Below, piece after piece: positions 23,739-31,319 of a stretch of 43,512 nucleotides of DNA. The notes under the pieces are model-generated. The model did not search any database, was not told the DNA's origin, and worked only from the letters and a program-made list of their open reading frames with translations. The translations under genes were made by a program, and so were the position numbers. Numbering within the stretch: position 1 is the stretch's first letter; each line of letters starts with the position of its first letter. The DNA comes from Lysobacterales bacterium (GTDB lineage Bacteria > Pseudomonadota > Gammaproteobacteria > Xanthomonadales > SZUA-38), in NCBI GenBank assembly GCA_030065125.1, contig JASJDM010000066.1, positions 1-43,512 of the forward strand, written 5' to 3'.

Positions 23739-24622
23739 TGAACTGGAATCATGTCCCACTGTTTCTGGCTGTTGCCGAGAACGGTACCCTGGCCGGCGCC
23801 GCCCGCAGCCAGGGGGTCAACCACTCCACCGCTTTTCGCCAGCTGAATGCCCTGGAAAACGAGGTGGGCAGCCGCCTGTTCGAGCGCCTGTCTGACGGCT
23901 ACGTGCTCACCGCCGTTGGGGAGGACCTTCTGCCCCATGCCCGGGCCGCCCGTGACGCGGTGGATGCCATGAACCGTTCCGCCGCCGGCCGCGACCAGGA
24001 GCTGTCGGGGGACGTTCGGCTGACCACCGCCGCCAACCTGGCCGAACAGCATCTGGCGCCCATGCTGGCGGACCTGCAGCTGTCTCATCCCGGCATCCGG
24101 GTGGAACTCATCGTCAGTGACTCGGACTATGACCTGGGGCGGCGGGAGGCGGACCTGGCCCTGCGGGCAACACCGACGCCGCCGGAATACCTGATCGCCC
24201 GCAAGGTGGTGGACCTGGATTGGGTGCTGGTGGCCAGCCCGGCATACCTGTCCGGCAGGCCTCGGCCGGCCGACGTGACGGAACTGTCCGGTCACCGGCT
24301 GATTGGCGCCGACCAGGGGTTCCAGCGGCTGGCGGCGTTCCAGCACCTGCACCAGCGCATCCCCCGGGAGCAGTTCGTGGCCACCACCAATTCACTCAAC
24401 ACCATGGCAGCCATGGCCGAAAGTGGGCTGGGGATCGCCCTGGTGCCGACGGACCAGGTCAGCCCTGGCCTGGAACGGCTGTTTGTCTTTGAGCCAGGAA
24501 TCCCCGGCTCACTGTGGCTGTTGACCCATCCGGACCTGCGGCGAGTAGCCAGAATCCGGGCCGTCAGCCAGTTCATCTTCGACCGTATGTCGCGGGATCC
24601 GCGGTTGAAATTCGACGGCTGA
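23738..24622 (+). CDS. LysR-family transcriptional regulator
   Basis: This 294-residue regulator has an N-terminal winged helix-turn-helix at about 4-63 (LFLAVAENGTLAGAARSQGV, then STAFRQLNALENEVGSRLFER) and a C-terminal effector-binding domain of periplasmic-binding-protein type. The length is normal. Divergence from the DoxX and dioxygenase genes, with dyads in the gap, makes these its likely targets. No ribosome site is evident before the ATG. The effector cannot be deduced. Confidence 0.95.
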   Translation: MNWNHVPLFLAVAENGTLAGAARSQGVNHSTAFRQLNALENEVGSRLFERLSDGYVLTAVGEDLLPHARAARDAVDAMNRSAAGRDQELSGDVRLTTAANLAEQHLAPMLADLQLSHPGIRVELIVSDSDYDLGRREADLALRATPTPPEYLIARKVVDLDWVLVASPAYLSGRPRPADVTELSGHRLIGADQGFQRLAAFQHLHQRIPREQFVATTNSLNTMAAMAESGLGIALVPTDQVSPGLERLFVFEPGIPGSLWLLTHPDLRRVARIRAVSQFIFDRMSRDPRLKFDG

Positions 24623-24708
24623 TCTTTCCTGACAGGCCGGGCGTTGCCGGGACGCGGGCCCGGTTCCGGGTTAACATATCTGGCCTGAACATGCAGGGAG
24701 TCCAGGCT

Positions 24709-25161
24709 ATGAGTTTCTTGAATATATCCACCGTGGTTGTGCCCATTGATTTCTCTGGACAGGGCGCCCACGCCGTCAGTGAAGCGCTGTCGCTGGTGGA
24801 CGACCCGTCAGCGGTGCACCTGGTGCACGTCATGCTGCCCGGTGCGCATATGTCTTACGGCGACTACGGGGCCGCCTGGACCTCGCCGGTGGATGACTCG
24901 GTGCGGGAAAAGGCGATACAGGAGCATTTCGCCCGCTACATGGCGGACAACAACTGGCCGGGCATGGACTGGACCATCCGCATGGGTGACCCGGGGTCGG
25001 AGATCGTGGACTACGCTAACGAGCTCAAGGCCGACCTGATTGTCATCCCGTCCCACGGCTACCATGGCTTCAAGCGACTGCTGCTGGGTTCCGTCGCCGA
25101 ACGGGTGATACGGTTGGCGAGTTGTTCCGTGCTCGTGCTGCGGCGCGAGGACGCGGAATGA
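24709..25161 (+). CDS. Universal stress protein (UspA family)
   Basis: This 150-residue single-domain Usp begins with the family strand TVVVPIDFSGQGAHAVSEAL. It ends with the nucleotide-loop pattern SHGYHGFKRLLLGSVAERVIR and a final strand SVLVLR. The SHG-x9-GS arrangement suggests ATP binding, though the first glycine of the usual motif is a proline. I chose the ATG at 24709, with a GGGAG site upstream, over an ATG at 24691 in the same frame. Its TGA overlaps the ATG of the next gene, a quinohemoprotein dehydrogenase, linking a cytoplasmic stress protein to a periplasmic enzyme. Confidence 0.93.
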   Translation: MSFLNISTVVVPIDFSGQGAHAVSEALSLVDDPSAVHLVHVMLPGAHMSYGDYGAAWTSPVDDSVREKAIQEHFARYMADNNWPGMDWTIRMGDPGSEIVDYANELKADLIVIPSHGYHGFKRLLLGSVAERVIRLASCSVLVLRREDAE

Positions 25162-27293
25162 GGGTTGCTGAGTTTCGGCACGCCACGGCCCTGGCCTTGT
25201 CGCTGCTGCTGGCGGCCTGTGGTGGCGATCAGCAGGACGCCGCCCCCTCACAAGCCCGATCCGCCGCCGGTCCAGAGCTGATTCCCGTGGCCGATGCCGA
25301 CTGGGCACGGCACGGCAACGGCTACGGCGAAGAACGTTTCAGCCCGCTCAATCAAATCAATGCTGACAATGTCGACCAGTTGGGACTGGCCTGGTACCTG
25401 GACCTTGATACCAACCGGGGCCAGGAAGCCACGCCCATTGTTATCGACGGCGTCATTTATATCTCCACCGCCTGGAGCAAGGTCTTCGCCCTGGACGCGG
25501 TCAGCGGCAGGGAACTGTGGCGATTCGATCCCCAGGTGGATCGCTCCCGGGCGGCCCTGGGATGCTGTGGTCCGGTCAGTCGCGGCGTTGCGGTGGAAAA
25601 CGGCAAGGTGTTCCTGGCCACCTACGATGGTCGCCTGATGGCCCTGGACGCGGCCAGCGGCAAGGTGCTGTGGCAGGAGCTCACCATTGACCTGTCCAAG
25701 CCCTACACCATTACCGGCGCGCCGCGGGTAGTGGAAAACCGGGTGATTATTGGCAACGGCGGGGCGGAGTTTGGCGTGCGCGGCTACGTCTCCGCCTACG
25801 ATGCGGACAGCGGCGAACTGGCCTGGCGCTTCTACACGGTGCCGGGAGATCCGTCCAGGCCGTTTGAGAACCCGATCCTGGAAAAGGCCGCCCAGACCTG
25901 GACCGGGGAATGGTGGGAGATCGGCGGCGGCGGTACCGCATGGGATTCTTTTGCCTACGATCCGGAGCTGGGGCTGCTGTACATCGGCGTGGGCAACGGC
26001 TCACCCTGGAACCCGGCGGTCCGCAGCCCCGGGGGCGGCGACAACCTGTTCCTGTCCTCCATCGTGGCGGTGAAAGCGGCGACCGGTGAATATGCCTGGC
26101 ACTACCAGACCACTCCCGGCGACGCCTGGGATTACACCGCCACCCAGCACCTGATCCTGACCGACCTGGAAATCGACGGTCAGACCCGCAAGGTGATCCT
26201 GCAGGCGCCCAAGAACGGGTTCTTCTACGTGCTGGACCGGGAAACCGGCGAGTTTCTATCCGGTGAGCCTTTTATTGGAATCAACTGGGCCAGCCACATC
26301 GATCCGGAAAGCGGTCGGCCGGTGGTCAATCCCGAGGCGGAGTACTGGAAAACGGGCCAGCCCGCCCTGGTCATCCCAGGGTTTTATGGCGCCCACAACT
26401 GGCATCCCATGTCCTACAGCCCGGACACCGGGCTGGTGTACATTCCGGCCCTTGAGCTGGGGTACCCCTACGCGGCGGAGCCGGAATTCGAGCTGCGCCA
26501 GCAGGCCCCCAACCTGGGTGTGGACCTGGCCGTGGGAACCCTGCCGGACGACCCGGCGGTGATCCAGGCCTTCAAGGACCAGACCCGGGGACACCTGGCG
26601 GCCTGGGATCCTGTCGCCCGGAAAGAGGTGTGGCGTCACCAGTACGCCGGACCCTGGAACGGGGGTGCGCTGTCCACCGGCGGCAACCTGGTTTTCCAGG
26701 GAAGCGCGGCAGGGTTCTTCCACGCCTTTGATGCCACCAGCGGCAAAGCCCTGTGGGAGTTTCCTGCCCAGACCGGCATTGTCGCGGCGCCTTCGGCCTT
26801 TGCCCGGGACGGCGTGCAGTACGTGGCGGTCATGGCGGGCTGGGGCGGCACCTTTCCACTGTTGATGGGCGACCTGGCCCTGGTGTCCGGAGAGGTGATC
26901 AATCGCAGCCGACTGCTGGTGTTCAAGCTGGGCGGCGAGGTTGAACTGCCGGCGCCGGACATGAGCCGCAGCCAGATGGCCGATCTGAGCGAGGTCGAAC
27001 TCGATCCGGCTGTGGTTGCCCAGGGTGCCGCGACTTACACCAACTACTGCGTAGGCTGTCACGGCAGCCGGGCCGTGGGTGGCGGCGTGGTTCCCGACCT
27101 GCGGTACTCGGCCTTCCTGCAGGTCCCGGACGGATGGCTGAACGTGGTCATTGGCGGCGCCCTGAAGGATCGCGGCATGGCGGCGTTCGACGGCGTCTTG
27201 AACGAGAGCGACGCTGAGGCCATTCGGGCCTACGTCATTGACCGGAACCAGTACGCCCAGCGCACCGGCGACACCTCGCGTCTCGGAAGGTAG
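25158..27293 (+). CDS. Quinohemoprotein (PQQ and heme c) alcohol dehydrogenase, lipoprotein
   Basis: This 711-residue enzyme has a lipobox Cys at 21 (SLLLAAC), so it is likely membrane-anchored on the periplasmic side. The eight-bladed PQQ propeller follows. The adjacent disulfide cysteines that sit over PQQ are C136-C137, and the active-site aspartate lies in GGGGTAWDSFAYDPE. Trp-docking-type repeats such as LMALDAASGKVLW are seen. The C-terminal cytochrome c domain has the heme-binding CVGCH starting at residue 631, with a candidate axial Met in DRGMAAFDG. This is the type II quinohemoprotein layout, oxidising alcohols and passing electrons to the respiratory chain. No pqq synthesis genes are in the window. 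Confidence 0.95.
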   Translation: MRVAEFRHATALALSLLLAACGGDQQDAAPSQARSAAGPELIPVADADWARHGNGYGEERFSPLNQINADNVDQLGLAWYLDLDTNRGQEATPIVIDGVIYISTAWSKVFALDAVSGRELWRFDPQVDRSRAALGCCGPVSRGVAVENGKVFLATYDGRLMALDAASGKVLWQELTIDLSKPYTITGAPRVVENRVIIGNGGAEFGVRGYVSAYDADSGELAWRFYTVPGDPSRPFENPILEKAAQTWTGEWWEIGGGGTAWDSFAYDPELGLLYIGVGNGSPWNPAVRSPGGGDNLFLSSIVAVKAATGEYAWHYQTTPGDAWDYTATQHLILTDLEIDGQTRKVILQAPKNGFFYVLDRETGEFLSGEPFIGINWASHIDPESGRPVVNPEAEYWKTGQPALVIPGFYGAHNWHPMSYSPDTGLVYIPALELGYPYAAEPEFELRQQAPNLGVDLAVGTLPDDPAVIQAFKDQTRGHLAAWDPVARKEVWRHQYAGPWNGGALSTGGNLVFQGSAAGFFHAFDATSGKALWEFPAQTGIVAAPSAFARDGVQYVAVMAGWGGTFPLLMGDLALVSGEVINRSRLLVFKLGGEVELPAPDMSRSQMADLSEVELDPAVVAQGAATYTNYCVGCHGSRAVGGGVVPDLRYSAFLQVPDGWLNVVIGGALKDRGMAAFDGVLNESDAEAIRAYVIDRNQYAQRTGDTSRLGR

Positions 27294-27321
27294 CGGGCTG
27301 CTACGCCTGCTGGATCGGCGA

Positions 27322-28137
27322 TCAGGAATAACAGTGTTCGGGGCCCGGGAAGGCCCCGGCTTTTACCGCTTTCACGTAGGCCCGGATGGCCCCCTGGATG
27401 CCGTCGGGGTTGCCCGCCAGGAAATTCTTGACGAACTTTGCCGGTCGCCCCGGGTACAGCCCCAACAGGTCGTGCAGCACCATAATCTGACCGTCCGTAG
27501 CGGGACCGGCCCCGATGCCGATGACCGGCACCTCCAGGGCCTCGGTCACTCGCGCCCCCAGTTCCGCCGGCACGCACTCCAGCAGGATGACGCTGGCACC
27601 GGCATCCTGCAGCACCAGCGCCTCGTCGATGATTTCCTGGGCCTGGGCCGGGTCCCGTCCCTGCACCCGGAAGCCGCCCAGGTGGTTGACCGACTGGGGC
27701 ATCAGTCCCATGTGGCAGCAGACCGGGATGCCGCGCTGGGTCAGCAGCCGGGTGGATTCGGCCAGCCAGGCGCCGCCTTCCAGCTTGACGATCTGGGCGC
27801 CCTCCCGCATCAGGATGGCAGCGTTCTCCAGCGACACCTGCTCTGAATAGAAACTCATGAAGGGCAGGTCACCCATCAGCAGGGCGCCCTGGTTGCCGCG
27901 CTGCACGCACTCGATGTGGTAGCCCATGTCCTCGATGGTCACCGGCAGGCTGTTGTCGTGTCCCTGGACCACCATGCCCAGGGAATCTCCCACCAGGATG
28001 ACTTCAACGCCGCAGTCGCTGACCGCGTAGGCATCACTGTATCCGTACGCCGTGAGGCAGGTGAACTTCTCCCCCTGCTGCTTCATTTGATGCAGGGTGT
28101 TGATGGTGACCGAGCGATTCTGCTTTTGCGACGACAT
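27322..28137 (-). CDS. panB: 3-methyl-2-oxobutanoate hydroxymethyltransferase
   Basis: This 271-residue enzyme makes ketopantoate for pantothenate and coenzyme A synthesis, using 5,10-methylenetetrahydrofolate. Signature elements are in order: LTAYGYSDAYAVSDCGVEVI, the metal-site VGDSLGM, MGDLPFMSFYSE and KLEGG with the third metal ligand. The catalytic-site region is LECVPAELG, and GIGAGPATDGQIMVLHDLLG lies near the C-terminus. Length is normal. It stands alone: panC and panD are not adjacent. It is convergent with the PQQ dehydrogenase 28 bp away and diverges from the cupin gene. Confidence 0.97.
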   Translation of the reverse strand: MSSQKQNRSVTINTLHQMKQQGEKFTCLTAYGYSDAYAVSDCGVEVILVGDSLGMVVQGHDNSLPVTIEDMGYHIECVQRGNQGALLMGDLPFMSFYSEQVSLENAAILMREGAQIVKLEGGAWLAESTRLLTQRGIPVCCHMGLMPQSVNHLGGFRVQGRDPAQAQEIIDEALVLQDAGASVILLECVPAELGARVTEALEVPVIGIGAGPATDGQIMVLHDLLGLYPGRPAKFVKNFLAGNPDGIQGAIRAYVKAVKAGAFPGPEHCYS

Positions 28138-28231
28138 GGGCCGATCCAGTGCTGAGTGAGGCTACGGATACTGACCCGGCGACAGGCAAGATGCAACGGT
28201 CGTATGCCGCCGGGTCACCAGCTATCGGCGT

Positions 28232-28237
28232 TATACT
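28232..28237 (+). promoter_or_regulatory. Possible -10 element of the cupin gene
   Basis: TATACT lies only six bases before the ATG at 28244. If it is used, transcription would start at or next to the start codon, giving a leaderless mRNA. No good -35 hexamer is seen at 16-18 bp, so this is tentative. Confidence 0.3.
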
Positions 28238-28243
28238 CGCCGG

Positions 28244-29095
28244 ATGACGGCAAGCTACATCCAGGGCGGCGTGCGGGATCCCAGCGTCGTGGAGTTTTAC
28301 CGGTATCCTCCGGCGCAGCGGGAAGGTACCCGTCACTGGTACGCGCGAACCCAGAACGCCGTGGTGGAATGGGTGGAAAGCGACCGGGAACAGGCCAGCT
28401 TCACCTCGGCCGGTATAGACGAAACCCTGGTGCTGGTACCCGACTCGGCAGGATCCGTGCACTGGGAGTCCCGGGACTTTTCGTTCCCCGCGGCCGCCTG
28501 CTGCGTAGTGCCTGCCGGTCCCTTCCGCATCACCCTGGAGCAGCCGGGAATCTGTATCTGCCTGTATTCACGCCCTATCCGTGACCTGGTCAGCCTCAGT
28601 ATCAATCACGAGGCTTATGCCAGTCGCGACAAGCGCATCACCCGGGTGGTGCCCATGCAGCGGATCCGGCGACCCGGTGAGGTCGCTGTGCTGCCCATGG
28701 GCGATGCGCCGATCATTGACCACAGCCGCCAGACCCGAATGTTCCAGAGCGCTACCGTCAGCGTCAGCTGGACCGAGTATCACGGCCCGAGGAATCCCCG
28801 GCACCTCTCGCCCCACACCCACAGCGACTTTGAGCAGGCCTCGCTGGTGGTGCGGGGCAAGTTCACCCATCACATGCGCACGCCCTGGGGCCGGGACAGT
28901 CGCCAATGGCGGCCGGATCGACACGAGATCACTGGGCCGGGTTCACTGACTGTGTTTCCCGTGGGTCTGGTGCACACCGTGGCCGGTATCGGGCCCGGAT
29001 CCCATGCCCTGGTGGATATATTTTCGCCGCCGCGCAGCGACTACATCGAGCGTGGCTATGTCAGCAATGCCGCCGACTACCAGGTTGCCGACTGA
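28244..29095 (+). CDS. Two-cupin-domain protein of unknown function
   Basis: This 283-residue protein looks like a bicupin. The N-terminal half has cupin-like strands (SVHWESRDFSFPAAACCVVP) but lacks an obvious metal triad. The C-terminal half carries SPHTHSDFEQASLVVRGKF, a likely metal site (HxH followed by Glu), then a second strand with FPVGLVHTVAGIG that supplies another His. No helix-turn-helix is visible, so it is not an AraC regulator. It may be a dioxygenase-like or sugar-binding enzyme. The following exporter gene starts 20 bp after its stop, suggesting an operon. Confidence 0.8.
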   Translation: MTASYIQGGVRDPSVVEFYRYPPAQREGTRHWYARTQNAVVEWVESDREQASFTSAGIDETLVLVPDSAGSVHWESRDFSFPAAACCVVPAGPFRITLEQPGICICLYSRPIRDLVSLSINHEAYASRDKRITRVVPMQRIRRPGEVAVLPMGDAPIIDHSRQTRMFQSATVSVSWTEYHGPRNPRHLSPHTHSDFEQASLVVRGKFTHHMRTPWGRDSRQWRPDRHEITGPGSLTVFPVGLVHTVAGIGPGSHALVDIFSPPRSDYIERGYVSNAADYQVAD

Positions 29096-29114
29096 GGTGG
29101 CCGGGGGCCGGTCC

Positions 29115-30290
29115 ATGCTGCCTGTGGTGCTGGGCTGCGTCATGGGCGCCTCGGCTTTCGGCGTGGACTCCCTGCTGCCGGCGCTGCCGGAACTGGCCGC
29201 GCACTTTTCCATCACTCCAACGGCATCCCAGATGGCCGTGACCTTTTCGCTGATTGGGTTCGGCATCGGGCAACTGCCGGTGGGGTTGCTGGCGGATCGC
29301 CATGGGCGACGGGTTACGGCCCTGGTCTGCCTCTGTGCCTATATTCTGGGCGGGCTGGCCGGCGCGGCGGCGCCTTCCATCGAGGCGGTGTACGGGGCAC
29401 GGCTGATTCAGGGAATGGGCGCTGCCGGACTGGGGGTGGCGGCCCGGGCCATTGTGCGGGACGTGGCGTCCGGCGATCGGGCAGGGCGCATCATGTCCGG
29501 CGCGATCTCCTTCATGGGCATTGTGACGATTGCCGCCCCCATTGTCGGCGGCACGCTGGTGACGCTGGGGAGTTGGCGCACGGTCATGCTGGGAATTGCG
29601 GCCTATGGGTTGATGGCGCTGGGCCTGGCGCTGCTGTTCTTTCCGAGTTATCAACGGCAGAAATCGCCCCGCACGGCGATGCAGCAGTTGAAAGCCAGCT
29701 TCCATGCGTTTCTAGCCAGCCCAAGAAGCCTGTTCGCCACGGTGTTATTCACGGTGCTGTTTTCCGGGATCTTCGTGTTTGTCACGACGGGCTCGACCCT
29801 GGCATTTGAGTTCTACGGGCTGTCCCAGGGTGTCACCGGCTGGATGGTGGCGCTGATCGCGGCCAGCTATATGACGGGCGCAGCGACCAATCATCAGCTG
29901 GTGGAACGTTGGGGGCTTTACCGGATGCTGGCGCTGTCGGTGGGACTCATTGCCCTGGCGGGCATCGGCCTGCTGGCCCTTTCATTCTGGGCCGATGTTC
30001 CCATGCCGGTGCTCTGGTCCATGATCATGTTGTACGGCGTTGGCTTCGGTATCGCCATGCCCACGCTGACTGCCATCGTCATGGATCCCCTGCCGGAGTT
30101 TGCTGCCTTTGCCACCTCCATCGTCGGAACGGTGCAGTCCATCGGGGCCGCCGCGGTGTCTGGCACGGCTGCTGCCCTGTACACGGGTACGCCCCGCAGC
30201 CTGTGCCTGCTCATGGGGGTGGCTGGCCTGCTGGGTCTGACCATCCACTGGCTGGGCAAAGGCACCCTGACCCGTCCCCAGCCCCACTGA
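29115..30290 (+). CDS. MFS drug-resistance-type exporter (Bcr/CflA family)
   Basis: This is a 391-residue inner-membrane transporter with about 12 helices. Helix 1 has the Bcr/CflA pattern GASAFGVDSLLPALPELAAHF. The loop between helices 2 and 3 carries the MFS motif GLLADRHGRR, and the family element RLIQGMGAAGLGVAARAIVRD follows. Proteins of this group export drugs, peptides or small metabolites with proton antiport. The start is uncertain: ATG 29115 puts helix 1 at the N-terminus, while GTG 29097 and ATG 29058 (overlapping the cupin gene) are alternatives. It probably shares a transcript with the cupin protein. Confidence 0.9.
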   Translation: MLPVVLGCVMGASAFGVDSLLPALPELAAHFSITPTASQMAVTFSLIGFGIGQLPVGLLADRHGRRVTALVCLCAYILGGLAGAAAPSIEAVYGARLIQGMGAAGLGVAARAIVRDVASGDRAGRIMSGAISFMGIVTIAAPIVGGTLVTLGSWRTVMLGIAAYGLMALGLALLFFPSYQRQKSPRTAMQQLKASFHAFLASPRSLFATVLFTVLFSGIFVFVTTGSTLAFEFYGLSQGVTGWMVALIAASYMTGAATNHQLVERWGLYRMLALSVGLIALAGIGLLALSFWADVPMPVLWSMIMLYGVGFGIAMPTLTAIVMDPLPEFAAFATSIVGTVQSIGAAAVSGTAAALYTGTPRSLCLLMGVAGLLGLTIHWLGKGTLTRPQPH

Positions 30291-30298
30291 GTTCCTTT

Positions 30299-30375
30299 CT
30301 GCACTGCAAATCAAATGCATTTTTCAGCTTTTTATTTAGCTGAAAAAAAGCATATTTTCCTTTTTTGCAATGCAG
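30299..30375. terminator. 77-bp nested inverted repeat after the exporter gene
   Basis: The outer arms CTGCACTGCAAA (30299-30310) and TTTGCAATGCAG (30364-30375) match at 11 of 12 positions. The inner arms TTTTTCAGCT (30320-30329) and AGCTGAAAAA (30338-30347) match perfectly around an AT-only loop. The segment is strikingly AT-rich for this DNA. The inner hairpin, with A and T runs on both sides, would serve as a terminator for the exporter gene. The outer arms and the position 51 bp before the SDR gene also allow a regulatory role. Confidence 0.6.
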
Positions 30376-30425
30376 TATTCAATGGGCTAGACTCCGGTTG
30401 TTTTCACATCAGCAACGGCTTATTC

Positions 30426-31187
30426 ATGAACATCACCGGAAGCACCATTGTGATCACCGGCGCCGCCCGGGGCCTGGGGCGCGCCATGGCCCTGGCACTG
30501 GCCGACAAGGGCGCCAGCCTGGCGCTGATCGACCTCGATGCGGACGCCGCGGAGTCCACGGCGCGGGACTGCCAGTCCCGGGGCGGACAGGCTACGGCTT
30601 TCACTGCGAACATTGCCAGCGAAGCCGACGTGGTTGAGGTGTTTGCCGCGATCAAGGAACGATTCGGTGGTATCCACGGCCTGATTAACAACGCCGGCAT
30701 CCTGCGCGATGGCCTGCTGGTCAAGGCCCGGGACGGCAATGTCATCAAGCGCATGTCCCTGGATGAATGGCAGTCCGTCATTGACGTCAACCTGACCGGG
30801 GTCTTCCTGTGCGGCCGTGAAGCCGCCACCCACATGATCGAGGGTGGTCAGGGTGGCGTCATCATCAATATCTCCAGCATCTCCAGGGCGGGCAACGCCG
30901 GCCAGTCCAACTACTCCGCCGCCAAGGCTGCCGTAGCGGCCCTGAGCGTGACCTGGGCCAAGGAACTGGCGCGCTTCGGTATCCGCAGCGCCAGCATTTC
31001 GCCTGGATTCACCGACACTGAAATGGTGGCTTCGATGAAGCCGGAAGCACGCCAACGGATCGAGACCATGGTACCGCTCGGGCGACTGGCGCGGCCTGAT
31101 GAAATGGCCAGCACAGCGGTTTTTATTTTTGAGAACGACTATGTCAGCGGCCGCAGCTTTGACATCGACGGCGGTCTGCGGCTCTAG
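30426..31187 (+). CDS. SDR-family oxidoreductase (FabG-like)
   Basis: This 253-residue classical short-chain dehydrogenase has the nucleotide-binding TGAARGLG at 11-18, NNAG at 88-91 and the catalytic Ser150, Tyr163 and Lys167 (NYSAAK). The acidic LIDLDAD after strand 2 points to NAD rather than NADP preference. The C-terminal DGGLRL is typical. It resembles 3-oxoacyl-ACP reductases and many secondary-alcohol dehydrogenases, so the substrate is unknown. The ATG at 30426 starts at the family N-terminus; the frame upstream passes through the AT-rich palindrome and is not coding. Confidence 0.92.
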   Translation: MNITGSTIVITGAARGLGRAMALALADKGASLALIDLDADAAESTARDCQSRGGQATAFTANIASEADVVEVFAAIKERFGGIHGLINNAGILRDGLLVKARDGNVIKRMSLDEWQSVIDVNLTGVFLCGREAATHMIEGGQGGVIINISSISRAGNAGQSNYSAAKAAVAALSVTWAKELARFGIRSASISPGFTDTEMVASMKPEARQRIETMVPLGRLARPDEMASTAVFIFENDYVSGRSFDIDGGLRL

Positions 31188-31282
31188 ATTTCAGGTGACG
31201 GGATTTCCGACGAATCTGCCCTGACCCGAGGCCCTGACCGGGGCAGGCCTGGTTGCGTGATATCCCGAAGGCGGCAGAATTG

Positions 31283-31300
31283 CTAGTCTGGGCAGACTAG
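31283..31300. promoter_or_regulatory. Perfect 8-bp palindrome before the hydrolase gene
   Basis: CTAGTCTG, GG, CAGACTAG form a perfect dyad ending 20 bp before the ATG at 31320. A TAGAAT sequence overlaps its right end. Its position suits a repressor operator over a promoter. A translation-controlling hairpin is the alternative, as no ribosome site is visible. Confidence 0.45.
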
Positions 31301-31319
31301 AATATCGGATCTGTCTCCA

